Notes: generated by a model not told the origin, from the sequence alone. A stretch of DNA of 64,000 nucleotides from Leptodontidium sp. MPI-SDFR-AT-0119 (GCA_020726505.1 JAHLEZ010000003.1:2914001-2978000), one strand, 5' to 3'. Positions 1 to 12,136 are shown, counted from the first letter of the stretch. Program-made: numbers and translations.

Positions 1-40
1 CATCCCTAAGCCAACAACCGCTAACCACCCTCTGACTTAG

Positions 41-1031
41 GTACAATGCACTATGGTACTTTCCTTTGCTCATGTTGCTAGGTGGTAGTGCTACTGTCAT
101 TTTCGATTACCGGCTGCTTCATCCCGCTGTCAGATGGGTAGGAAGTCGCTGGAGGAAACCACAATCTACGGATCAAGAAGAAAATGGAACCGAATTGCCA
201 ACTGTTGTTTCTCAACCTACGACACAGCAGTCAGACAACGTCAAAACACCTGGACGATTGGCCCCTCGCTCAACGGACACCGGCCCACCACCCCAAGCAG
301 CAGATATCTCTGATGAAAGAGAAGAGCCCCGGATCATCCCAGCCGCTCGAAGTATTGAGATTTCATGGCAATTCGGCACACTGGTCCTAGTTGCTTTCAC
401 CCTCGTGTTCATTATCATCATGGTTCTCCGAGGAACATTGCCAAATAAACCACTCCTCTTCCAACTCTTCTCAAATATGTTCCTAGCCGGTACTATCATC
501 TTCGGTGGAGGTCCTGTTGTTATCCCTCTGCTGCGAGAGTATGTGGTTTCTGAGGGATGGGTAACTCCTAGAGATTTCCTTCTCGGCCTCGCCATCATCC
601 AAGCGTTCCCAGGACCAAATTTCAACTTCGCAGTGTACTTGGGAGGCCTGACAGCTGTATTCGGTGGGCATAATGCTGCCGTGGGAGCCTTGTTGGGATA
701 TCTCGGAATCTTCCTTCCCGGGATCGTGACGGTTCATGGAACGATGGGTATTTGGAGTGCCATTCGGGGAAAGCGGTGGGTCAAGAGTGCATTGAGGGGT
801 ATAAATGCTGCTGCTGTGGGTTTGATCTATACTGCTGTGTATAGACTGTGGCAGATTGGGTTCATTGACGAAGGATTCGAGGCTGGGAAGAGCTTGGGTG
901 ATGATCCTTGGTGGGTGGTGGTGGGAGTGACTAGCTATGTTGGTGGGATGTGGTTCAATGTCAGTGCCCCAGTAGCCATTCTGTTAGGAGCAGTGATGGG
1001 ATTGATACGGTATGCTGTGGTCACTTCGTAG
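41..1031 (+). CDS. Chromate transporter (CHR family), 3' part, cut by the window edge
   Basis: C-terminal half of a CHR-superfamily membrane transporter; family members export chromate or take it up in exchange for other anions at a membrane. The last exon begins after an acceptor (CTGACTTAG) at 32-40 and stays open to the TAG at 1029-1031; the upstream exons lie outside the window. A hydrophilic linker (about residues 20-105 of the visible part) is followed by the second CHR domain, recognisable by GGGPVVIPLL, then WV-x4-F-x-G-x4-QAFPGP and A-x-YLGGL, and by several hydrophobic helices. The linker between two halves suggests the long two-domain form of about 450-500 residues. The first visible codons read Y-N-A-L-W-Y-F-P. 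Family assignment is secure; the transported ion is inferred from the family only. Confidence 0.9.
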
Positions 1032-1996
1032 ACATCAATCAAATAGAATGGAGGTCGCGGAGGAGAAGATGTTGGAAGGTCGAATTTTGCATTGGGAGAA
1101 TGTAGCTAGCGGTAAATTGAGGGGCGTTGAGTCTTGTGGACCTGATGTAGCATTTGAACTGTGCCTACCTCTTGCATCCGGTATTCTCTACACCACGGGC
1201 ACTTGCCATCTTTTCATCCTGGCCATTGTGCTCCGTGCTGCTTTACAGCAAAAAGAGTGCGGCAGAACCGACGCGGGGATTTCCACATGCTTTTTGGAGT
1301 CCATGTGCCCTTATTTTGCCATCTGGAGATATTTGCGTATCGAAGCAAGACTGGCCGCAGCTATAATCCAAATCGTATTCGAAAAGCGCATATGCTGGAG
1401 CGTGGCGCAACAGGAGGACAGTTCCTATTTATGAATTGGACCCTTGGACCCTGCGGGGAGAAGGATGGGGCTGCTAGTCGGGCATACCATATCTGCCAAT
1501 GATTATTCTCGAAAAATGGAAGCTTTTAGGAGTGTGGTACCTCTAGATCATCTCCTGGGCTGACTTCTTTCTTACCTCCAACTATTATTATACCCTAACG
1601 CGTTATGCGAACCATGACACGTCAAATTGCTCGAAAGATGTTGGTAGAGCTGCTATTTGCTCTTGATCAGAACAAGTGGAATTGTAGAGTCTATGGAGCT
1701 AGAAAGAGAGAATGAACCATTGCAGCGGTATCTGGAATGGCTCAAAGTATATTCTGAAGTGGGGTTGCCTCGTGCTGGATGAAGGCTACCGAGTACCTGA
1801 TTCGGTGGTACAAGAGGCCATGAAATTCGAAGCTCATAGGGTTGAACACTGAAAACAGCTAGTAGAAACTGCAAGTAGTAGAGAGATAAGATTGATTAAT
1901 TGAATCTATAAGCAAATGATATCACCAGCCCAAACACCAATGCTCCAATCCCAACCCAAACTCCAAACCAACCCAAGTAAAGTGCTCAATGATGCA
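1032..1996. other. Intergenic, no gene seen
   Basis: Between the tail-to-tail chromate transporter and bZIP genes. It must carry both 3' ends. The open frames here (for example 1012-1434 and 1161-1502) have no family motif and overlap one another in different frames. I see no RNA gene or repeat. Confidence 0.6.
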
Positions 1997-2696
1997 TTAC
2001 AAACTTTCCGTCTTCGTTCGGATAGCCTCTATCCTATCTCCATTCATCTTGAAGTCCTTGCCTAGACAAGAGTTGTACTGCTTGATCTGCTCATCTAGAA
2101 AACTCATGTCTTCGACCAACCCCCCTAACCTCTCGGCCGACACCTTGGCAGTCAAGCCAACGAAACACTTGAGAAGCTTCTCGTGCTTGCTCTGAAGATC
2201 AGCCAGAGCCTGCTCGAGTTGCTCTAGGTCACGGTTCTTTCGTTGCCTGAACGCCCGTTGAGATTCTCGATTCTGTTGCCTCCGGCGCTGAGTAATGTTA
2301 GTCATGGGGGTGCATGTTCGGGACTTTGTGTAACATACGTTGAGCTTTTGGATATCTTTGGCGGATTGTGAAGGTGGCGTGTTTGTGGGACCAACGGGCC
2401 AATTTGAGGGGAAGCCGTTGTTTAGTGTGGGCATTACGTTGTTGCTTGTTGGAGAGTAATCAGGCCCGGAGTAGCTGGCGGGGGAGGACGCGGTACTCAT
2501 CCAGTCGGACTCTCCGTTTACTTGGTATGGAATTGGCGAAGGGTAGTAGTTCTATGATTGTGAGCATGAGCATATAAGTTGTTCTGAGATAACTTACATT
2601 GGCGAACTTGTCCTCGAGAAGACTTGTGTAGTTGTCGTGGACTTGAGATGTGGAGAAGACGAGATAGTCGTTGTACGGGTTGATTGACTGGGTCAT
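1997..2696 (-). CDS. bZIP transcription factor (200 aa)
   Basis: Nuclear DNA-binding protein of the fungal bZIP class. Exons on the minus strand: 2696-2598, 2551-2339 and 2287-1997; introns 2552-2597 (46 bp) and 2288-2338 (51 bp, GTATGT...TGACTAAC...CAG). The product is 200 residues. The basic region starts at about residue 105 with RRRQQNRESQRAFRQRK, which contains the N-x7-R signature (N110, R118) and the QRAFRQR core common in ascomycete AP-1-like factors. Leu heptads at 128, 135 and 142 form a short zipper. The N-terminal 100 residues are rich in Ser, Pro, Asn and Tyr. I chose the ATG at 2696 (ACAAG before it); an upstream in-frame start would need TTG. The second intron is a multiple of three without a stop and sits exactly at the edge of the basic region. 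Target genes are unknown. Confidence 0.88.
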
Positions 2697-4233
2697 CTTG
2701 TCGGGGATGCTTGTGTTTTGCGTGTGCAAGTGTGTGTGAATGAAGTGTTTGTTTGGTCTTTGTCAAGTATGAGGAGTGCGGAGTTCTTGATCTGAGTGAG
2801 GAGCGAGAAGTGATGGGCGAGCGAGTCAACATAAATATATCTGCTCGCACCCGCCAAGACGGAAGTGTATGGCCTTCCACAAGAGGCAGGAAAAGGAACG
2901 CAACGTGGTCGACTGGGATGCTTCGAGGAAGAGAGTGCATATGTGGAAGAGTATCTCACTTGGTGTGAGTCAGGGATCAGGGCATCTGCAGGTTGGCCGT
3001 CGAACCAGTACATCGTGTTGAAGCCATGATCTGACGCAAGACTAGCCTCGACCACACACAACCACACAATGCACACCAGCTGTGCCGTGCATCCCTCAAC
3101 TCCACGTGGAATACCGCGGGCACCCAGAGCTGCCAAGACCATCCTGCGTCTTGGCGGATCTATGCTTAATCTCTAAGGCTGTATAGTTGAAGGATTTGAC
3201 CGGGGAAAAGAGTGGATTCGTCGAGGACCACACTCCCAAAACAAGCAAATGAATACGACTTCGTTGTAGCTGCTCTTTCTAGTTCTTTTTCTTATTCCCG
3301 GGTGAGTATTCCCGCACTGAACTTCTCCCTCTGGTCTCTTCGGAGCTCGCCATACGAGACCTCAATGCCAAATCTGACGTATTCTCTGCGGGCTCGAAAG
3401 ATAAGACAAGGGACATTGACCACCATGCCAGGATTCTCGAGTGGGTTGCGGCCTCCATGCGCTAGAAGTCCGCTAGAATTCCGCTAGAAGGTGTAGAAGG
3501 CTGACAGTGCATATCGAGAGAATGCATGCATGGCACTAAGCTCCTCATTCGTCTCATCGGACCAACCGGTCGAGCGCCAATAATAGCCCTTGGCATTTCG
3601 ATGCAAGCCATTCCATGTGTGGAAAGACAAGAAATAGAACCAAAGTTATGATGTTTTGTAAACCATGTGCTCGTCTGCTCGACTGCTTGCTCTCCACTGT
3701 TGCTTGTCTGCTATTGACCGCCTCCAGTCCGTAACAACCGCCGTGGGAGGAGTCAAGGGAACTTCCGCTCATGATACCACTCTCATATCATCTGCGGGAT
3801 AACTTCCGCATGCCACCTACATCATTGTGCATCCTCGTCCAATATCAGCCATTAGTTACCCTTCCGAGATCGCACCACTCTCATACTTCGGGGTTGAGTG
3901 GTTGGGCGGTTGCTTTATCCATGGATTGTCCTGCTTTGATGCTAGAAAAGGGTATTTGCCAGGATGGCACAATAATGGTCTTACCGCATCGACGAATAGA
4001 AAAACGTATTATTGTGAATTGTACGTCACGCGGTGAGGGAAAATGTTGTGATACCGAATATATCACTCGTTTGCCGAACTCCCCGAAAGGGGGCCGAAAC
4101 ACGTGATAGACATCCCGTTTCCCCTCCCTAATTTTGGACCCCTCAAGAACGCCAACCTAAAACTCCGAGCCCGTTCCATTTTAAGCCTTCAGCTTCATCG
4201 AGAACACCGGAATCTCCATGAAATATCTCAATT
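2697..4233. other. Intergenic, bZIP promoter side, no gene seen
   Basis: About 1.5 kb upstream of the bZIP gene and downstream of the PTH11-like gene. It carries only overlapping low-quality frames on both strands (for example 2693-3142 minus, 3771-4106 plus) with no recognisable domain. A CACGTG hexamer occurs at about 4099-4104. Confidence 0.55.
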
Positions 4234-5475
4234 CTAGGAAATGAGTGGTCTATCACCACCTCCGGTTGTTGTATCTACACTCTGATCAACACTCCGGGAA
4301 TTGCCCGAGCTATCCGACTGCTTTACTCGCATAGTTGCGACCTCTGTTATGGACACAGCTGGTGTCTCTAGATCATCCATCTGTTGTATATGAGGTCCCG
4401 TTCGGTTGACGTTGCCAAACGATGTGCTGTTTCTCCGTTGTATGAGATGCCTGAATGAATACAGCTTTGGTGCGTTTGCAACGAACGTTGCCGCAAGAAA
4501 CTCCCCCGTCGTCCAAGTAATTCGAAAAGTCTCAGATGCCTTAGACTGGACTGTAAGTGGAATGCGTACAGCAGTTATGATGATGATCATGAACCCAATG
4601 CTGAAGAGAAATCCGAGTTGTAACTTTCTGAACAAAAGATAAGCATGGCTGAAAGTTAGGGAGGATATGAACTCACTTGAAGATACTCAACCGAACCTTA
4701 ATAAGGACGGGAATCGGGAGGAATATGAGCATCAAGTCGGTAAACATATTGCAGACCCCTGGGGGAGCGAAGTTAATATAAGGTTGTCCAGACTGTCGGG
4801 TCCGTCACTTACCGACAATGTACAACTGGACTATGGCTTGACTGCAGTTTCCTATCGTGGTTGTTCAGCGGCGGTCCAATTGTAGAGAACCTGAATGCCT
4901 TACCTGGATCGGGAACTACTCGCCAATACAAATGAAATGGTCGGCATTCTACAAAGGTAGATATGATGCTTGCCGAAAACGTGACAGCGAATACAACCCC
5001 AAACGCCATCATTGTCGGTTTCCCCCATGGCATATCCCTCACCAAGTGGCGATAGAACATAAGTAATACTGTCTTCTGTATCCACAACCTATAATTTGGC
5101 AGTCAGCAAACAGGCTTTTCCCAGAGCCGCAGATGATATGGCTCTACAACCCCACGTTCCGGGATTTGTGACTTACAGAGTGATATAGAAGCTCCTCGCA
5201 ACCAACGTAAACTTGGAACCAATTTCCCGCTGATAGATCTCTCGTTGTGTGAAAACGTGGGTCTCCCGGTACTCGTCTTCAATATTGTTCGTCTTCCAGA
5301 TGATGAGGACATGAGTAAAAGCGACACGGATGAAGACGCAAACGATAGCAATTGCTGTCAAGGTATCTCCAGTGTCCCATTTCGTCTTACAGTATCGTCC
5401 CATGACCAGTCGGGCAACCATGATTACAACGGCGAGTGAGCAGCAAGCCCAGATAATTGCGAGAGCGTCCGACAT
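4234..5475 (-). CDS. PTH11-like integral membrane protein (fungal rhodopsin-like domain), 332 aa
   Basis: Seven-helix-type plasma-membrane protein of the large Pezizomycotina family related to Magnaporthe PTH11 (orphan GPCR-like receptors). Five exons on the minus strand: 5475-5177, 5088-4904, 4851-4813, 4758-4677 and 4627-4234; introns of 88, 52, 54 and 49 bp. The spliced frame closes to 333 codons. Visible family marks: an N-terminal helix directly after the start (LAIIWACCSLAVVIMVARL), an ECRPFHLYW segment followed by PDPGNCSQ across the second splice, a V-C-N-M-F-T-D-L-M-L-I-F-L-P-I-P helix, and a hydrophilic Ser/Thr-rich tail. No CFEM domain is present, so this is the short class. Ligand and G-protein coupling are not inferable. 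The start at 5475 (ACA before ATG) was preferred because the upstream frame is not hydrophobic. Confidence 0.85.
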
Positions 5476-7332
5476 TGTCACCCATTCTCAAACTCCGTAT
5501 CAGTCTCCAGGAAATGAGCGCATTGGAGTTGTGATTGGGCTTTGAGTTGACGGTTTCGGGGCGGCCTTGAAATTGATGAAGATACTTTACGTGATGACTG
5601 TGCGGGTCACTGATGTCGTCGTCGTCCTCAAACGATTTCGCAAGCGCCAGGACAGTCATTCCATGTTATTCCCGTATCACATGACGTAGCATCATACCGG
5701 GATATGCCCATATTAAGTGACGGCTGGGGGGACTTTTGCTTGGTGGTTGGAGAGTGGGATTCTGTTGGAGGCTTCGAACACGGGAAGTTGAGCGTTGATA
5801 AGCATCGTGCATATGCCAAGCTGACAGCCATAATGGCCGATCCTCATTGACAAACCTCAACCAGATTTCGATCCCCTTCAGAAAACAAAAACCGAAAATC
5901 AACAGAAGAAAATAGGGGAATGGTGAACAGCGCATCGGTTGTTTAGAGCACTCAAAACATTTCTCTCTTGAACAGAGTTGTGAGTTTGGAAGATCCAGAC
6001 GTTGCTTCGCTTTCACCGCTCTGCTCACTATCCCCAGTCTTCGCTGACCAGTTAAGCTTCACTCGTCAGGCCAAGGTACTTGGCGTCTTTACCAACTTTT
6101 CCCACTCCCAAAAGAAGCCGAATTGCTAGTAATTTGCAATGTTCAGGCGAGCGCGCAACCGAGCCAAGGCGTCTTAGGATGTAGCCAAGATCAAGTCTCT
6201 CAAACCCCGAGAACAATTCCACCTTTGACAGCGAGGCTAAGTATCTTCATTGTCCCTATGAGGAAAGAAGTCCTAATGCATTCCTTCAGACGGGCCGGGG
6301 CTTAATGTTTCATAGCTTGATATATCTTTTGGAATTGTTGGCTGCATGTACGAGGTCCTGATCCCCATTGTTATCAGAGATCAAGAGTCTTAATTACGAT
6401 GAGCTTCACCGTTGGCAAGCTTAGCAAATGTAATTGGCTTTACCCATCTAGTGGGTGACTTGGTAGCCGACGAAAATCAAATTTGGTTTTGCTGTTGCAG
6501 AGCATTGGACCGAAGAGCTTTCTGCAAGTGCGCCAGCCAAGACTCCCTGCTGTGTTTGATTTCGATATCCGTGGACGGGAGGAGATCATCAAGGATAATC
6601 GTTGTCGCTGATCAATAGATATTGCGGTAAGATGGAAAAGCAGTTCTTCAACCTTGGAATGTTTCAAAAAGAGTCTGGATCCTAATCTCATTCATGACCT
6701 GTTAGAGGTGAGAGAAAAGAGTGGCTACTATTTCAGGAAATACTAATTGTGGTTCATCCGTCGAAGCTTCGTCCCTGGAGTATTTCACTTCAAGGTGATC
6801 GAAATTTATTTCCATGCCCTCTTCTCTTGTATTAAAAAAAAACATTTCTGGATATGATTCTTAACATCGGCTTTGGTCATCAAAAGGGGCTTAAGCGAGA
6901 AGCCCATGGCAACTCGATTTTTGCTTGACTTCGACGTTTCTTCGGTTTTACATTTACATTTCACATTTCGCAATGTAGCCTTACCTTGATTCCATATTTT
7001 ACTTCTAGCAAGCTAATTCTACATCTTCGGCAATGGAAACTTCACAACATACGACGAAGCGTTCAACGCGCTCACCAATCGAGTCCTTGCATCAGCCCAG
7101 AGAATCGACAGTCGCAAATTCCCAGCTTCCGCAAGTCACACTTTTCTTCGAGCTGCCACATACTTTCGATCTGCAGACTTCTTTCTTCACGGGAACTAGT
7201 CCGATCCTCACATCATAGATCTAGGAGACCAACAGATTGCTACATTCGACACAGCTATCGCCCTCCAGAGATCAAAATGAATTCAAAAACTGGCAACCTA
7301 TTAAACCACAAATATAATTCGATGTACCTTTC
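5476..7332. other. Intergenic, no gene seen
   Basis: About 1.9 kb between the PTH11-like gene and the 3' end of the rhamnosidase. It is AT-rich in 6.3-7.0 kb with an A-run near 6832-6842. The open frames (5666-6028, 6440-6691, 6986-7402) are short, overlapping and motif-free. Confidence 0.55.
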
Positions 7333-10023
7333 TCAAAAATCGTCCTTCTCCGGATCCGTGAAAGGGCTGAAGATAGCTTTTGGCGGCCACTCCCCAGCCT
7401 GATACCCCTCGACCGAGAACTCATACACTCCACTCCCCACTTTCTGCACTTTGTCTTCCCCAGGCAACTTAACTTCACCGGTACAATTCAACGGCACAAC
7501 AATCTTGACGTCGAACTTCCCATCTTTAATCTCCCATTCACACTTCACCTCTCCATATGGACTTAGATGTCTAATCTTGGCCCAAGTAACAGTACCTCCA
7601 GGAATGGGAGCGAATCTGATGACTTTCCAGCCTGGTTCTGCAGCACTGATTCCACCGACTGTGGCATGGAGCCACGCACCTACACTTCCGAGAGCATAAT
7701 GATTGAAACTCGTCATCGAGCCAGGATTGATCGACCCATCTGGGAGCATGGAGTCCCATCTTTCCCACATTGTCGTAGCTCCCATTGTGATGGGGTATAG
7801 CCAACTAGGACACTTCTTCTCGAGGAGCATCCTGTAAGCAAGTTGTGTCTGCGAGGTTGCTGTGAGGGAGGGGAGAATGAGTGGGGTCCCGACAAAGCCA
7901 GTGCCGATCCTGAAATTGGAATAGCGGACGATCTTGTCGAGTCTGTTTGCCGCAGCGGGGATTTGATCTGGAGAAGCGAAGAGATCGAATGCTATAGCGA
8001 GAGATACGGATGTCATTGTATCTGGAGCCAAGCGGCCGTTTGGAGTCATGTATTCGGCTTGGAAGAGCTTCTTTAGACGTGCCGCTTCTGATTTGTAGTG
8101 GGCAGCTCCATCTCCAAGCCCGAGAATGGTACATACTCTGGACAGTAGATCAGTGACGTGAACGAGGTATGCATTAGCGACGAGATGAGGATCGGTCTTG
8201 GCTTTTCCAGCATCGTTAGGAGGAGCATCTGGGTCTAGCCAATCCCCCAGCTGGGTTCCGTCTGGATCCCAGAGACCGTTGGCTTGCCGGGCCACACCTT
8301 TCTCCAACCACTCCTTCATGCTTTCGAGTTGGTCCTTGAGAATTTGCGGATCACCAAAGGCGTTGTAGAGATCCCATGGTGTGATGATAGCAGCGTCTGA
8401 CCAAGCTGCCTGTGGGTGGGTAAAGTGCTTTGGTAGAATGTCCGGCACAACGACAGCAACAACCCCGTTCAGTTCGTTTATCTGCTCAACAGCCAGGTCT
8501 TTTAGCCACCCTGAAAGCATGCCGAATGTATCGTAGAGGAAGTTGGCTGTTGGGGAAAAAATCTGGATGTCTCCTGTCCATCCTAGACGTTCGTCTCGTT
8601 GCGGGCAATCAGTTGGAATGCTGACGAAGTTCCCTTTCATCCCCCAGCAGATATTCTCATGAAGTTGGTTGACCATTGGTTCGGAACATTCAAACCACCC
8701 AGTCCTCTGCATATCTGTGTGGATGACAACTGCTTCGAGATCGCCCAATGCGGGATCTCCCGTTGGCCAGTTATCGATTTGGACAAAGCGGAAGCCGTGG
8801 AATGTAAACTTTGGTTCCCATGTAATTGACTTGCCAGCAAGCGTTAGCGAATCCGTCGCTTTGCAATCCCGAAGTGGCCGTGTTGCAATCTCGCCATGCT
8901 CGAGGACTTCTGTGTGGGTAAACACAATTGTATGGCCTGCTGGCCCCGAGACATCCACCCTCAACCATCCTACTAGATTCTGTCCGAAATCAACAACCGT
9001 CTTGCCGGATGGGCTTTTGAAGATTGACTTTGGTTTGACAGTTTCGACTTTCCGAACTGGAGGTCCTTCTGGAGCTTGTAACTTGGAGGAAGGAAAATCG
9101 AGTTCTTCGACGCCTGACCACGAGGCATCCTTAAATGCCGGCAACGACCATTCTGGCACTTCTTGCGATGCATCGTACGTTTCTCCGTCGTAAAGCTCTG
9201 CTGATATGATTCCGCCAACTGATGTCTTCCAGGTTTTGTCAGAACTGATAACTTCCACCTCCCCGTCGTCGAAAGCGACTTCAAGCTGGGCAAGAACAGC
9301 TAGTTTATCCCCATAGATGCATCTCCAACCACCATTGAACCCTAATCTTCCGCTAAACCACCCTTCACCTACTTCTGCGCCAATCACATTGTCTCCCTCC
9401 TTTACCAAACTGGTGATATCAAAGGTCTGGTAGTTGAGATGATATTTGTACGCGGTCCATCCGGGAGCCAGAACATGATCACCAACTTTCGCCCCATTGA
9501 TAAAAGCCTCGTAGACTCCATAGGATGTAATATAAAGACGAGCAGACTGGACCTTCTTGCTCAAAGTGAAGTCTTTTCGAAACAAAGCTGGTCGCAGCGA
9601 GTTGCTAGTACTGAGCGTCCGAGGAGCTGCGATGACCTGAGATTTCCAGTCTTGTCGTTCAAGAAGTCCAGGCTCGACTGTAGATGGAGCCGACCAATCT
9701 GTAGGCTCTGATCCTTTGGGACCTGTGACTCGCACCTGGACAGTTGCCGATTCTCTTGATTTCAACGGAGCACATGGCCAAGGAACCAGGACCGAATCAG
9801 AAGACTCAACCTTGAACGTCTGTGACTTCTCGGCTTTCGAATGAGGACTTATGATTGAGATTTTGAGCTCGTAGGATGATTGTGTCCAATTCTTCCCATC
9901 GCCTGAGGACTTCCAGGAGATTCTTGGTGTGCTTTGCCCAATGCCGAGGGCACTTTCGTGGTGCTCGAATGTGACAGGCGTGACTTGAACCATCGTGTTT
10001 TTGTAGGATAATTTGATTTCCAT
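7333..10023 (-). CDS. Alpha-L-rhamnosidase, GH78 (896 aa)
   Basis: Hydrolyses terminal alpha-L-rhamnose from plant glycosides or pectic side chains. Uninterrupted frame of 896 codons. The N-terminal beta domains (about 1-330) are followed by the (alpha/alpha)6 catalytic domain with the diagnostic D-C-P-Q-R-D-E-R-L-G-W-T-G-D block; E478 in it corresponds to the GH78 general acid. TMWERWDS lies near residue 754, where E754 fits the general base. A C-terminal beta domain completes the protein. Length matches fungal and bacterial GH78 enzymes (about 850-950). No signal peptide is visible (the start is MEIKLSYKN), so the enzyme is probably intracellular and acts on imported rhamnosides. An in-frame Met eleven codons in (MVQVTPVTF) could be an alternative start. 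The alpha/beta hydrolase gene at 10.8 kb is divergent, but I see no functional link. Confidence 0.95.
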   Translation of the reverse strand: MEIKLSYKNTMVQVTPVTFEHHESALGIGQSTPRISWKSSGDGKNWTQSSYELKISIISPHSKAEKSQTFKVESSDSVLVPWPCAPLKSRESATVQVRVTGPKGSEPTDWSAPSTVEPGLLERQDWKSQVIAAPRTLSTSNSLRPALFRKDFTLSKKVQSARLYITSYGVYEAFINGAKVGDHVLAPGWTAYKYHLNYQTFDITSLVKEGDNVIGAEVGEGWFSGRLGFNGGWRCIYGDKLAVLAQLEVAFDDGEVEVISSDKTWKTSVGGIISAELYDGETYDASQEVPEWSLPAFKDASWSGVEELDFPSSKLQAPEGPPVRKVETVKPKSIFKSPSGKTVVDFGQNLVGWLRVDVSGPAGHTIVFTHTEVLEHGEIATRPLRDCKATDSLTLAGKSITWEPKFTFHGFRFVQIDNWPTGDPALGDLEAVVIHTDMQRTGWFECSEPMVNQLHENICWGMKGNFVSIPTDCPQRDERLGWTGDIQIFSPTANFLYDTFGMLSGWLKDLAVEQINELNGVVAVVVPDILPKHFTHPQAAWSDAAIITPWDLYNAFGDPQILKDQLESMKEWLEKGVARQANGLWDPDGTQLGDWLDPDAPPNDAGKAKTDPHLVANAYLVHVTDLLSRVCTILGLGDGAAHYKSEAARLKKLFQAEYMTPNGRLAPDTMTSVSLAIAFDLFASPDQIPAAANRLDKIVRYSNFRIGTGFVGTPLILPSLTATSQTQLAYRMLLEKKCPSWLYPITMGATTMWERWDSMLPDGSINPGSMTSFNHYALGSVGAWLHATVGGISAAEPGWKVIRFAPIPGGTVTWAKIRHLSPYGEVKCEWEIKDGKFDVKIVVPLNCTGEVKLPGEDKVQKVGSGVYEFSVEGYQAGEWPPKAIFSPFTDPEKDDF

Positions 10024-10785
10024 TGTGCAAAGTAGAGAAGGGAAGGGCAGTGAGATGCGATATAATAATAAGGCAACGTCCTAGACTCGTGTTAGGATGT
10101 AGAGACGGCTCGGTGGCTCTTCAACCGAACTCGAGGTAGCTGGGCCCAAAGCATGAACCCTCTCCCCGACAGGAAGCTAGTCTTGCGGCATATCACCCAA
10201 TGATGAGTACGATACTCCGAGAAATACCCAACCGCTATGCGAGATCGGAAAGTGGAGGTGGATAAAGGCTTTGTTTGACGTGCCCTGCGGGTAGGGGAAG
10301 TCCCGGGGATGCAGGATGCTTCTGGTGCGGGGTACAGTACTGTAGTGGGGAACGTGACCCGGCAAGTGAATATGCCATGCCCCAAACAAGATCGAGATCT
10401 ATTATCCATCCCGAGTTGACAGGATTATTATAGTGTATTATGTTTTTGAGTATTTCACCTCAAGTTCAAGGGATGCAGGGCAAACAGAATAAATATGGCA
10501 GATTTCAGAGTCGTAAGAAATGTACCCCGCTTTCTTAGCCCCCAATATAACTGCAGCTCTGCAGCGGTAATATTGGAAAACGAAGACTTACTTCTTATCG
10601 GGACTGTTCTCCGTTTAAACTCATGTCTGCTTTTTCGACGCATTTGATGTTGAGTTTAGAGTAGGCGCTAGCGTAGTTAGCGTGCTCGCCTAGTGTTAAA
10701 CCTCGGCTTCAACTCCAATACACGCGTCAATGTCCTTCAACTCTCAAGAACTAGTTTCCCAATTTCTCAACTACAGATATTTATC
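10024..10785. promoter_or_regulatory. Divergent intergenic region, rhamnosidase / alpha-beta hydrolase
   Basis: 762 bp between two divergently transcribed genes, so it must hold both promoters. I see no convincing small gene. Specific operator sites were not identified. Confidence 0.5.
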
Positions 10786-12136
10786 ATGTAAGTAGCTCTA
10801 GAAATGAACCGTATTAATGAACGGGGCTGATTTTATCCAGGGCAACACCAACAGGAAGACCGACAGTAGCGGACATCTTCGCCCATCCATCGTATCCGGA
10901 TACGGTATGGAATCTCACCCCGACGCAGAGTGGCCAGCTACCTGTTGCTGTCGGACGGGGTGGACCGATTAAGATTGATTGGGAAGTTCACGGGAAGGGA
11001 GATATCAAGATGATTGTATGTCTCTTTGTCTTGCACGGGCCCTTTCCGAGCTGGATTATTAGGTATCACGTGCTGAAGCTGACGTATCTACCTGGTTTTG
11101 TAGTGGATTATGGGATTGGGAACGATTAAAGTATGTTGATTGACAATCTTCTACCATTCGGACAGGGCCTGATATGCGATAGTCTTCCTGGCAAAGACAA
11201 ACTAAGAGATTCGGCCATGACGAAGGGGACAAATACTCAACCCTCATCTATGACAACCGAGGTGACTATTTCCACAAACTTCCTCCCAGCAAAACTAGCT
11301 AACCCACCACAGGAATGGGAAAGTCAGAGAAACCATTGATGCGATACTCTACCAGTGAGATGGCCAAGGACCTGCTCGAGTTGCTCGATCACTTGGGCTG
11401 GACAGAAGAGCGACAGCTTCACGTGTCTGGAATATCGATGGGCGGGATGATCGCGCAAGAACTGGTACGTACTCATCCTTACTGTCTCATGTGCGACTTC
11501 AATATTCTGATATAATGACAGGCATACTTAGTCCCAACCCGAATCGCCTGTCTAAACCTCATCTCCACCGCAGCAGCTATCGAAAACACCACCACATTCC
11601 TCGAGAACATGTCAACACGGGTCCGGATGTTCATCCCCAAAACCCTCGACCAGTCTGTAACCGACGCCGCCAAAATGCTCTTCTCGGATGCTTGGCTCGA
11701 CGCCCCAGACGATACCGTAGTACCAACTTCCTCAACACCAGGAGCAGTACTCCCCCCATCAGGGAAATACGGGACGTTCAGCACAAACTACGAGAGGTTT
11801 GCTGCGCAGGAACTGACGAAGCGGACTGATGTAGAGGGGTTCACGAGGAAAGGGTTCATGATGCAGGCGATTGCTGCGGGGTGGCATCACAAGAGCGCGG
11901 AGCAGTTGAGAGAGATTGGGGATAGGGTCGGGAGGGAGAGGATTATGGTTTTGCATGGGACGAGGGATAATATGATTACGGTTCCGCATGGACGGAAGTT
12001 GATTGAGATGTTGCAGCCGGGGACGGGCGTGATTAGAGAGGGGAGGGGTCATGTTTTCATGCTTGAGGAGTGGGAGTGGCATGATCAGATGGTGGTGGGG
12101 ATGGTGGAGAAGGTAGCGAAGTTGGGGAAGGATTGA
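10786..12136 (+). CDS. Alpha/beta-hydrolase fold protein (349 aa), start codon split by an intron
   Basis: Soluble serine hydrolase of unknown substrate. Six exons: 10786-10787, 10841-11015, 11104-11130, 11183-11261, 11313-11464 and 11522-12136; introns of 53, 88, 52, 51 and 57 bp. The first coding exon holds only A-T; the G of the ATG comes from exon 2, giving MATPTGRPTVADIF. Without that splice there is no in-frame ATG before this sequence. The order is typical of the fold: W-I-M-G-L-G, YDNRGMGKS, the nucleophile elbow GISMGG (S136), HGTRDN (D294) and GRGHVF (H322), so the catalytic triad is complete. The closure of all six phases and the family-like spliced text (KSSWQRQTKRFGHDEGDKY) support the model. 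No targeting signal is visible. Confidence 0.87.

Noticed and set aside
2693..3142. 149-codon minus-strand frame upstream of bZIP
   Set aside because: Overlaps the bZIP leader in another frame and has no domain.
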